6,350 nt of DNA from Candidatus Aenigmatarchaeota archaeon (lineage in GTDB: Archaea > Aenigmatarchaeota > Aenigmatarchaeia > QMZP01). A program made the translations under genes and the position numbers. Below are positions 1 through 4,692 of this stretch, one piece after another. The stretch's first letter is position 1; each line of letters begins with the position of its first letter. The stretch covers positions 1 through 6,350 of the forward strand of contig JACQOD010000027.1 in the NCBI GenBank assembly GCA_016202725.1, read 5' to 3'. The notes beneath the pieces were generated by a model, which was not told the DNA's origin, did not search any database, and saw only the letters and a program-made list of their open reading frames with translations.

Positions 1-143
1 ACGTAGTATATGGCGTCCATGGCCTTGCGGTCGTCCATGCGCGGCCGGCCGCCGGGGCCTTTCTGCTTCGGACGCTTCGGGAGAAGAGGCCTGATGGCCT
101 CCCACATCGCGTCCGGTATCCGGTAGGATGAGGTTGTTTCCAT
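1..143 (-). CDS. IS5-family transposase, N-terminal part (runs off left edge)
   Basis: The minus strand is open from an ATG at 143-141 to the left edge, giving 47 residues. They start METTSSYRIPDAMWEAI and continue through RPLLPKRPK and a GGRPRMDDRKAMDAIYY segment. The pattern W-x2-I-x-P-L-L-P...GGRPR-x-DDR-x-x-x-x-I is the N-terminal DUF4096-type domain of IS5-family (IS427/IS1031-like) DDE transposases, which bind the element's ends and catalyse cut-and-paste transposition. The DDE catalytic residues lie outside the window, so whether the gene is intact, or split by the frameshift common in the IS427 group, cannot be seen. The start is chosen because homology begins at residue 8-10 and the ATG lies 47 bp from the putative element tip, a normal spacing for IS5 elements. 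Confidence 0.88.
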   Translation of the reverse strand, partial: METTSSYRIPDAMWEAIRPLLPKRPKQKGPGGRPRMDDRKAMDAIYY

Positions 144-166
144 CCTGTTATGTATGGGAGCGGCTC

Positions 167-172
167 AATATG
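167..172 (-). promoter_or_regulatory. Weak TATA-like element for the transposase
   Basis: The minus-strand bases CATATT are centred about 26 nt upstream of the transposase ATG (143). This is the same distance seen for the ileS TATA element and would give a leaderless transcript. The match is short and lies in a modestly AT-rich stretch, so it may be chance. Confidence 0.3.
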
Positions 173-190
173 AAGTTTCGGTATAGGCTC
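173..190 (-). repeat. Candidate terminal inverted repeat of the IS5 element
   Basis: On the minus strand, reading inward from 190, the sequence is GAGCCTATACCGAAACTT. Tips beginning GAGCC or GGGCC are common in IS5-family elements. The next bases outside (191-194) are TTAA, which would fit the TNA-type short target duplication of IS427/IS1031-like members. Only one end is in the window, so the repeat is a prediction. Confidence 0.45.
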
Positions 191-319
191 TTAACACATA
201 CTGTGCAGCTAAACACGCATCCACCCACCCCGCATCGCCAATGAGCCCCCCACCGGCTCCGCGCGTGCCCGGCTGCACGGCCCGGCGCGTTCGCTGCCCA
301 GGAACTCTTGCACACGGCC

Positions 320-3205
320 TCACATGCCGATGCCCACGCGCCTGCCCTGGAACTCCGCCGCCCCCAGCTCAGGCCCCGCGCCCCACCGGACCTTCCTGGC
401 GCCGGTGCCCTGCTGGATGGCCTTCACGAAGGGCGTGAGCGCGGCCTTGACCGCGGGGTCCGCGTGCAGGGAGAGGTCGATCTGCTCCTCGACCGCGAGC
501 CCCTTTTCCTTCCGCAGGGCCTGGGCCTGGCGGATGACCTCCCGCAGGAGGGCCTCGTCCTCCAGCACGCGTCCGATGTCCACGCGCCCGCGCGCGAACT
601 CTTTCCCGCCCTGGAGGGTGGGCTGGAAGACCACGCGCTTGGCGTTCCCCAGTTCCCGGATCACCCCTTCCAGGGGGGAGAGGTCGGTCCCGACCTGGAC
701 CGCGATCTGGTCCACGGGCCAGCGGAGGTTGAGCTTCCGCTCCGCGCGGAGGGCGTGGACCGCCTCCATGAGCTCCTGGACCGCCCGCATGCCCTCCTCC
801 AGCTGCGGCTGCTGCCGTTTCTGCTCGGGAGCGGGCCAGGCGGCCAGGTGGACGCTCCCCTCCCGGCCGCTGTCCAGCCAGAGGCGCTCCGCCAGGAACG
901 GGCAGAAGGGCGCCAGCAGCCTGACCACGCGGTCGAGCGAATAGGCCAGGCAGGCCTGGGCGGCTTTCCTGCTCTTGTCCTTGGAGAAGGGGGAGACCCG
1001 GTCCCGGACCAGCTTGATGTACCAGCGGGAGAGGTCGTTGAGGATGAAGTCGGCGAGGGCCCTCGCGGCGAGGTGGAACGAGAAGGATTCCAGGTGGGCG
1101 GTGACCTGCCGGACCACCGTGGCGGTCCGGGAGAGCAGCCACTCGTCCTCGGGCCGGAGCGTGCGGAGGGAGCCCTTGCCCCCGTAGGTGCGGGTGAAGA
1201 GGGCCGCATTCCAGAGGACCGACAGGACCCGCTCCGCATCCTTGGCATTCCGCAGGCTGAACTTCTGGGTGTCCCAGGGGGCGGTGTCCTGGCAGGAGTA
1301 GAGGCGGAGCAGGTCCGCGCCCAGCTCCTGCAGGCCTGCGGAGGCCCAGACCACGTTCCCCGCGGACTTGCTCATCTTCTCCCCCTTCTCGTCCAGGGTC
1401 CAGCCGTTCAGGCAGACGGTCTTGTAGGGCGCCCTCCCGAAGACCGCCTGGGAGCAGACCATGAGCGTGTAGAAGTATCCCCGGATCTGGTCCTGGCTCT
1501 CGTCCACCAGGTCCACGGGCCACAGCTTCTGGAAGAGCTCCTTGTTCCTGAAGGGGTAGCCGAGCGACGCCCAGGGCGAGATGCCGGAGTCAAACCAGAC
1601 GTCCATGATGTCCGGGACGCGGGCCATCTCCTTCCCGCAGTGGCACTGCAGGCGGATGGCGTCCACCGCGTCCTTGTGGAGGTCCAGCTCCTGCGGGAGC
1701 GGGCGGGTCGCATGCTGGCGCAGTTCGTCCTTGGAGCCGATGATCTTCCTGCTGCCGCAGCTGCCGCACACCCAGACCGGCAGGGGGATGCCCCAGTAGC
1801 GCTGCCGGGTGACTGCCCAGTCCGGGGCGGTTTCCACCACCTCGCGGAACCGCTCCCCTGCGAAGGCGGGCAGCCAGGCGACCTCCTTGAGGGCCTTGAG
1901 CAGGCGCGGGCGCAGCCCCTCCAGCGGGACGTACCACTGGCGGCTCTTGCGGTAGATGAGCGGGGTCTTGCAGCGCCAGCAGAGCGGGTAGGCGTGGGTC
2001 GTCCGGCCCGCGTGCAGGAGCAGGCCTGCCTGCTGCAGGTCCTGGATGATGGCCTGGTCTGCTTTCTTGACGTAGAGGCCCTGATATCTGCCTGCCTCAG
2101 CAGTGAAGCAGCCGCGCTCGTCAATGGGGGACGGCGAGGGGAGGTTGAAGTGTTCGCCCACCTTGGCGTCGCCCAAACCAGGCGCAGTGTGCACGAGGCC
2201 CGTGCCTGCGTCCATGGCGACGAAGTCCTCGAAGACGTCCTCGCCCGAGCCTGTCTTTGAAGCGGCGCGCTTCTTCAGGAGCTTGATGGAGGGGATGACC
2301 TGGTGGTGGCTGCCATCCAGCTCCCGCTGGAGCGGGGTATCGACCGCGGCGCGGTAGCGGACCCCTTCCAGCTCCTTCCCGGGGAAGGTGCCCAGCGGCT
2401 GGTGGCGGACGCCCAGCTCCTCCAGCACCCGCAGGCGCTTCTGGGCGAGGATGAGGATCTCGTCCCCTGCTTGCACGCGCGCGTACAGTTCCTCAGGGAG
2501 GACCGCGATCGCCACGTTGCTCGGCAGGGTCCAGGGGGTCGTGGTCCAGACCAGCAGGAAGGTCTTCTCCTCGCCCTGGACAGGGAACTTCACGTAGACC
2601 GAGGGGTCGTCCACGTTCTTGTAGGAATCCGTGGTCTCATAGCCTGCCAGGACCGTCTCGCAGTGGGTGCACCAGAAGCCCGACCGTTCCCCCTCCACGA
2701 GGAGGCCCTTCTCCGCCATCCGCTGGACCGCCCACCAGCCGGATTCCAGGTAGTCGTTCGTGTAGGTCAGGTAGGGCTCCACCCAGCCCCGCCAGGCGCC
2801 CAGGAGGCGGTAGGTGTCCATCCACAGGGGCTTGTTCTTCTCCGCGAGCTCGCGGCACTTGCCGATGAAGGCGGCGACCCCCATGGTTTCAATGTCCCGC
2901 TTGGACTGGATGCCCAGCTCCTTCTCCACGGCGTGCTCGATGGGCAGGCCGTTGCAGTCAAAGCCGGGCTGGAACCAGACTGCGTGACCTTGCATGCGCT
3001 TGAACTTCCCCCAGACGTCCTTGAGGGTGGTGGTTTTCACATGCCCGACGTGCGGGACATAATTCACATAGGGGGGCCCGTCCAGGAGGTAGAACTTCTT
3101 GCCCTTGCCCAGGGCAGCTGCCTGCGCAGGCACGCGCTCGCGCGCCCAGAATTCCCTGACCCCCCGCTCAATGGCCTTGGGATCATACGCCGCAAACCCG
3201 CCCAT
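320..3205 (-). CDS. ileS: Isoleucyl-tRNA synthetase (archaeal/eukaryote-like IleRS2)
   Basis: This complete 961-residue class I aminoacyl-tRNA synthetase charges tRNA-Ile with isoleucine in the cytosol, using ATP, and would be essential. The HIGH signature is PHVGH at residues 51-55, and GFDCNGLPIE follows at 81-90. The CP1 editing domain runs from about 175 to 400, with TTTPWTLPSN at 221-230 and GTGLVHTAPG at 334-343. Cys pairs typical of the family's zinc sites lie at 179/182, 409/412, 480/483 and 521/523. DVWFDSG is at 535-541, the DQIRGYFYTL segment at 572-581, and KMSKS at 610-614. The anticodon-binding helical domain starts near 688, and no bacterial C-terminal zinc finger is seen. The archaeal-type signatures rather than bacterial ones set it in the IleRS2 group, where about 1,000-1,070 residues is usual, so this copy is slightly short. 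The ATG at 3205 fits both the homology and the TATA spacing. Oddities are GFDCNG where GWDCHG is usual and a contracted editing loop. Confidence 0.97.
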   Translation of the reverse strand: MGGFAAYDPKAIERGVREFWARERVPAQAAALGKGKKFYLLDGPPYVNYVPHVGHVKTTTLKDVWGKFKRMQGHAVWFQPGFDCNGLPIEHAVEKELGIQSKRDIETMGVAAFIGKCRELAEKNKPLWMDTYRLLGAWRGWVEPYLTYTNDYLESGWWAVQRMAEKGLLVEGERSGFWCTHCETVLAGYETTDSYKNVDDPSVYVKFPVQGEEKTFLLVWTTTPWTLPSNVAIAVLPEELYARVQAGDEILILAQKRLRVLEELGVRHQPLGTFPGKELEGVRYRAAVDTPLQRELDGSHHQVIPSIKLLKKRAASKTGSGEDVFEDFVAMDAGTGLVHTAPGLGDAKVGEHFNLPSPSPIDERGCFTAEAGRYQGLYVKKADQAIIQDLQQAGLLLHAGRTTHAYPLCWRCKTPLIYRKSRQWYVPLEGLRPRLLKALKEVAWLPAFAGERFREVVETAPDWAVTRQRYWGIPLPVWVCGSCGSRKIIGSKDELRQHATRPLPQELDLHKDAVDAIRLQCHCGKEMARVPDIMDVWFDSGISPWASLGYPFRNKELFQKLWPVDLVDESQDQIRGYFYTLMVCSQAVFGRAPYKTVCLNGWTLDEKGEKMSKSAGNVVWASAGLQELGADLLRLYSCQDTAPWDTQKFSLRNAKDAERVLSVLWNAALFTRTYGGKGSLRTLRPEDEWLLSRTATVVRQVTAHLESFSFHLAARALADFILNDLSRWYIKLVRDRVSPFSKDKSRKAAQACLAYSLDRVVRLLAPFCPFLAERLWLDSGREGSVHLAAWPAPEQKRQQPQLEEGMRAVQELMEAVHALRAERKLNLRWPVDQIAVQVGTDLSPLEGVIRELGNAKRVVFQPTLQGGKEFARGRVDIGRVLEDEALLREVIRQAQALRKEKGLAVEEQIDLSLHADPAVKAALTPFVKAIQQGTGARKVRWGAGPELGAAEFQGRRVGIGM

Positions 3206-3227
3206 GCCCCTCTGTTAGCGGAGCAGT

Positions 3228-3234
3228 CTTAAAA
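3228..3234 (-). promoter_or_regulatory. Archaeal-type TATA box for ileS
   Basis: On the minus strand TTTTAAG stands out in a GC-rich background, following a run of seven C. Its centre (about 3231) is 26 nt upstream of the A of the ileS ATG (3205), so initiation at the usual archaeal distance would fall at or within 1-3 nt of the start codon. A GAGGGG motif ends 2 nt before the ATG, too close to be a normal Shine-Dalgarno, which also favours leaderless translation. A bacterial -35/-10 pair with correct spacing is not evident. Confidence 0.65.
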
Positions 3235-3294
3235 GGGGGGGCGCGAGGCCCGGGAGACGCCGTCCCGGAGGAAGGCAGGGATTTCAACAGAACA

Positions 3295-3333
3295 AATGAT
3301 GCAATTCAAGGGCATGGCATCATTCCTTGATTG
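3295..3333. repeat. Interleaved inverted repeats (pseudoknot-order)
   Basis: AATGATGC (3295-3302) has a perfect inverted copy GCATCATT (3317-3324). Between those arms CAATTCAAGG (3302-3311) begins a second pair, matched by CCTTGATTG (3325-3333) with a one-base bulge. The order arm1-arm2-arm1'-arm2' would give an H-type pseudoknot in RNA, or overlapping operator half-sites in DNA. The stretch is AT-richer than its surroundings. It lies about 90-130 bp upstream of the ileS start, so it could instead belong to ileS control. Confidence 0.45.
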
Positions 3334-3372
3334 ATGTGCGTGAAGGACGGATGGTCTTTTCCTGCACATCAA
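3331..3372 (+). repeat. Long hairpin, 9-bp outer stem plus inner stem
   Basis: TTGATGTGC (3331-3339) pairs perfectly with GCACATCAA (3364-3372). A G-U pair (3340/3363) and a small internal loop (3341 against 3361-3362) lead to a second stem of 7 pairs, two of them G-U (3342-3348 with 3354-3360), closed by a 5-nt loop. The hairpin begins inside the arm of the preceding interleaved repeat and directly overlaps a TTGAT pentamer (3327-3331). The G-U pairs favour the plus strand as the RNA strand. Confidence 0.5.
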
Positions 3373-3411
3373 CCACGCTCGTCCATGAAATAAACGGAAG
3401 GTACGTGTTTA

Positions 3412-3486
3412 GGCCCCGCGCCCAGCAGTTGGCGCCGCCATGCATCTGCGGGCCAAGGCCCCGCAGGGTTCTGGCGGCGCGGGGCC
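3412..3486 (+). ncRNA. Candidate structured RNA: nested GC-rich hairpin
   Basis: Bases 3412-3422 and 3476-3486 are an 11-bp perfect inverted repeat (GGCCCCGCGCC against GGCGCGGGGCC). An alternative fold keeps the outer 6 bp (3412-3417 with 3481-3486) and adds a 9-bp perfect stem (3432-3440 with 3472-3480), a symmetric 5x5 internal loop, and a 7-bp stem (3446-3452 with 3460-3466) with a 7-nt loop. A weak TATA-like AAATAAA (3388-3394) lies about 26 nt before position 3417, which suggests plus-strand transcription starting near the stem. It matches no RNA family I recognise. It may be an independent small RNA, the body of a mobile-element RNA, or chance folding of GC-rich DNA. Confidence 0.4.
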
Positions 3487-3497
3487 GGGGTCGCGGA

Positions 3498-3560
3498 GAT
3501 GGATCGCCATCACGGGCGCAGGAATGCCGGCCATTCCTGGGTTAGCCGGCGTCAAACGCC
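3498..3560 (+). repeat. Run of three short hairpins
   Basis: Three consecutive stems occur: GATGG/CCATC (3498-3502 with 3507-3511, 4-nt loop), CAGGAATG/CATTCCTG (3519-3526 with 3532-3539, 5-nt loop) and GGCGT/ACGCC (3548-3552 with 3556-3560, 3-nt loop). The middle one is 8 bp and perfect, while the outer two are short enough to be chance. Together with the hairpins either side they make an almost unbroken structured stretch. Confidence 0.4.
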
Positions 3561-3586
3561 CGCCGCTGCAGCGGCGGGTAGTTTAC
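3559..3586 (+). repeat. 20-bp perfect palindrome followed by TAGTTTAC (IS200/IS605-like right end)
   Basis: Bases 3559-3578 are a perfect palindrome, CCCGCCGCTG then CAGCGGCGGG. AAAC precedes it (3554-3557) and TAGTTTAC follows it (3579-3586), so GTTT (3581-3584) extends the dyad imperfectly. A GC-rich hairpin followed by (G)TAGTT(C/T)AC is, from memory, a common form of IS200/IS605 right ends and of the 3' end of TnpB-associated omega RNAs. No tnpA or tnpB coding remnant is visible upstream, so any element would be a solo end or a small non-autonomous derivative. A regulatory palindrome is the alternative. Confidence 0.4.
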
Positions 3587-3636
3587 TAGGTGCAGGGGTT
3601 CCAAGGAAATGGTGGATGAGGAGCCTCCAGCGGCAG

Positions 3637-3650
3637 CCCCCCCCCCCCCC
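3637..3650. repeat. 14-base C homopolymer
   Basis: This uninterrupted run of 14 C lies about 46 bp upstream of the TATA-like element at 3696-3704 and 13 bp before a dyad. Tracts of this length are prone to slipped-strand mispairing. As it is non-coding, length change would alter promoter spacing rather than a reading frame. Homopolymer length is also a frequent assembly error. Confidence 0.9.
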
Positions 3651-3662
3651 ATTCCGGGAGAT

Positions 3663-3684
3663 GTCGTTATCGGGTGATAGCGAC
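3663..3684. promoter_or_regulatory. Dyad upstream of TATA element, possible operator
   Basis: GTCGTTATC (3663-3671) and GATAGCGAC (3676-3684) form an inverted repeat matching 8 of 9 bases around a 4-base centre. It ends 11 bp before the TATA-like element, placing it at roughly -63 to -42 from the predicted start. That is where archaeal activators commonly bind, just upstream of the BRE/TATA region. The regulator is unknown. Confidence 0.35.
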
Positions 3685-3695
3685 TGCGCAGAAGG

Positions 3696-3704
3696 CTTAA
3701 AAAG
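3696..3704 (+). promoter_or_regulatory. Archaeal-type TATA box of the plus-strand gene block
   Basis: CTTAAAAAG is the strongest AT element between the two divergent genes and fits the archaeal TATA consensus. Purine-rich GAAGG lies just upstream where a BRE would be. Initiation about 26 nt from its centre would fall near 3724-3728, at the foot of a perfect hairpin. That implies either a leader of about 235 nt before the zinc-module gene or a separate small RNA. The element is itself a small dyad (GGCTT/AAGCC). Confidence 0.5.
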
Positions 3705-3727
3705 CCCGCCTCCCATCCACTACCATA

Positions 3728-3747
3728 GCGGGCGCAGGCGCGCCCGC
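3728..3747 (+). repeat. 8-bp perfect hairpin at the predicted transcript 5' end
   Basis: GCGGGCGC (3728-3735) pairs with GCGCCCGC (3740-3747) across the loop AGGC. It begins within a few bases of the start predicted from the TATA element, so the mRNA would carry a very stable 5'-terminal stem. A second stem, GCTGG/CCAGC with loop TGG (3761-3765 with 3769-3773), follows. Confidence 0.45.
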
Positions 3748-3814
3748 CGGGGCCCGCTGGGCTGGTGGCCAGCAGCCCGCTCACCCACCATCACCCCGTT
3801 CGCCTTGTCTCCCC

Positions 3815-3939
3815 CGCGAGACACGGTTCCCAGGGAAGCAGGATCCATGAGGGCAGGCCACTGGCTTCCCCCTGCGAGCCGCCGCTTCCCCCCGCTCCCC
3901 CGCCGCGCAGACTGGGGTGGTGTCTCGCGTGCTCTGCGC
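3815..3939 (+). promoter_or_regulatory. Leader region with mutually exclusive stems before the zinc-module gene
   Basis: CGCGAGACAC (3815-3824) is perfectly complementary to GTGTCTCGCG (3920-3929), closing a 95-nt domain that contains a further stem (3833-3839 with 3864-3870). The 3' arm lies inside the loop of an alternative 7-bp hairpin, GCGCAGA (3905-3911) with TCTGCGC (3933-3939), which ends 11 nt before the Shine-Dalgarno. The two cannot form together as simple hairpins, a switch-like arrangement. It matches no riboswitch class I know. Seven-bp stems are expected by chance here, the 10-bp one much less so. Confidence 0.35.
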
Positions 3940-3950
3940 ATCCCTGCCCC

Positions 3951-3958
3951 GGAAGGAG
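3951..3958 (+). promoter_or_regulatory. Shine-Dalgarno site of the zinc-module gene
   Basis: GGAAGGAG followed by five A and then ATG at 3964. This strong site decides the start: the frame is open upstream to 3499, but that extension has no ribosome site and reads as Pro/Arg-rich non-protein-like sequence. Confidence 0.85.
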
Positions 3959-3963
3959 AAAAA

Positions 3964-4512
3964 ATGACCGCGTGCGCATTCTCGCCCTGCTTGCACGACT
4001 ACCGTGGCCCTGTCGAGCACCTGCAGCGCCACCTTGCCCATTGCCCCGACTGCAGGGACAGGGCGCTCCTGGTCGCCGTCGCGGATCCCGCGCGCCCGGC
4101 CATCCCCACTCCCGCGTGCGCGGATGACGCGACCCTTGCCGCCTTTGTGGAGGCACCGGCGCTGAAAGGCGTGGCGTGGTGGGACCAGGTGGCATCCCAC
4201 GCCGGAAGCTGCAACCTCTGCCTCCGCAAGGCCAGAGCGCTCGTTGCGGCGCGGGAGAGGAGGCAGGGACACGGCCCGTCGGCGAGGCACAGCAGCGCCG
4301 TTCTTGCCCTGGTGTCCGCAGAACAGCAGGCGGGAAGGCCGTTCAGCGACCATGATGTGATCTCCCTGGCCGCGCCGACAGGATTTTGTCCGGATGCGAC
4401 CATCATCGCGGCATACAACGGCACGCTGCCGGAGGGCGCGGAGCAGCTGCTGCATCAGGCAGTCACCTGCCCCTGGTGCGCAGTCTGCAGCCCCGGCGGC
4501 CAACCCGCGTGA
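3964..4512 (+). CDS. Soluble protein with three tandem zf-HC2-like zinc modules
   Basis: The gene encodes 182 residues with no signal peptide or membrane segment. Three modules each end in a His/Cys cluster. HLAHCPDC is at residues 23-30 (with C4 or C9 as upstream ligand), HAGSCNLC at 79-86 (upstream C52) and HQAVTCPWC at 164-172 (upstream C142). In modules 2 and 3 a C-x2-D-A-T-[LI]-x-A-[FY] helix start precedes the cluster. Cys...H-x3-C-x2-C is the signature of zf-HC2/ZAS zinc-binding anti-sigma domains, which in bacteria bind sigma factors and release them on redox or zinc change. Archaea lack sigma factors, so the role here would be another protein-protein or redox contact. Module 3 has H-x4-C, one residue longer, and module 1 is compact. 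No sigma factor or kinase gene is adjacent. The zinc-module assignment is fairly secure from motif spacing, but the function is unknown. Confidence 0.8.
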   Translation: MTACAFSPCLHDYRGPVEHLQRHLAHCPDCRDRALLVAVADPARPAIPTPACADDATLAAFVEAPALKGVAWWDQVASHAGSCNLCLRKARALVAARERRQGHGPSARHSSAVLALVSAEQQAGRPFSDHDVISLAAPTGFCPDATIIAAYNGTLPEGAEQLLHQAVTCPWCAVCSPGGQPA

Positions 4513-4692
4513 CGCCCGCGGCCGCCCACAGCTGCACGGGAGTGGAAGCTTCCAGAAAATCTGAAACGGCAAGGCGGGGACACCAAAGATGCGGACACCG
4601 CCACAGTGATTTCACGTCCGCGAAGGACAGCGCCCCGAAGGCCCGTCCCGCGAACCGCTGGGACGTGCGGGGGCGCGCTGACCGCACTACCA

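Larger units (their letters stand above)
1..190 (-). mobile_element. IS5-family insertion sequence, 5' end (partial)
   Basis: This is the transposase start plus 47 bp of leader, ending at a putative terminal inverted repeat whose tip is at 190. The other end is outside the window. It sits about 130 bp downstream of the ileS stop codon, an innocuous intergenic insertion. The outer boundary is inferred from the inverted-repeat-like sequence and the adjacent TTAA; the second copy needed to prove it is not visible. Confidence 0.7.
3206..3963. other. Divergent intergenic region, no convincing gene, dense structure
   Basis: These 758 bases separate ileS (minus) from the zinc-module gene (plus). 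Short open frames occur but lack ribosome sites and read as low-complexity Arg/Pro/Ala/Gly peptides. From about 3295 to 3590 there is a near-continuous series of inverted repeats. The rest holds a 14-C run (3637-3650), a dyad (3663-3684), a TATA-like element (3696-3704) and a roughly 240-base GC-rich leader with alternative hairpins. I found no tRNA, rRNA, SRP RNA or RNase P RNA signature. Confidence 0.8.

Noticed and set aside
244..290. GC hairpins after ileS as a terminator
   Set aside because: Short stems such as GAGCC/GGCTC occur but without any T-tract on the minus strand, and are common in this base composition.
308..2260. 650-codon open frame on the plus strand opposite ileS
   Set aside because: It is antisense to a fully conserved synthetase. 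It reads as a Gly/Pro/Leu/Arg/Val-rich peptide typical of the complement of GC-rich codons, has no ribosome site and no domain.
2303..3232. 309-codon open frame on the plus strand opposite the 5' half of ileS
   Set aside because: It is the same shadow effect: an overlap with the catalytic core of ileS and no independent protein features.
3412..3486. H/ACA guide RNA
   Set aside because: A stem, internal pocket and upper stem are present, but no ACA/ANA follows the lower stem at the required place and no kink-turn bases are visible.
3327..3545. Small protein of 72 codons in the intergenic region
   Set aside because: It has no ribosome site, crosses the strongest hairpins, and its second half is Arg/Pro-rich frame noise.
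3499..3963. N-terminal extension of the zinc-module protein from an upstream in-frame ATG
   Set aside because: The extension crosses the palindrome and C14 tract, is Pro/Arg-rich without domain character, and has no Shine-Dalgarno. GGAAGGAG lies 5 nt before the ATG at 3964.
3206..3963. tRNA, SRP RNA or RNase P RNA gene
   Set aside because: There is no T-loop GGTTC-A-A/G-x-C box with a matching acceptor stem, no SRP domain tetraloop motif, and only a partial GGAGGAAG resemblance to RNase P with no other conserved regions.
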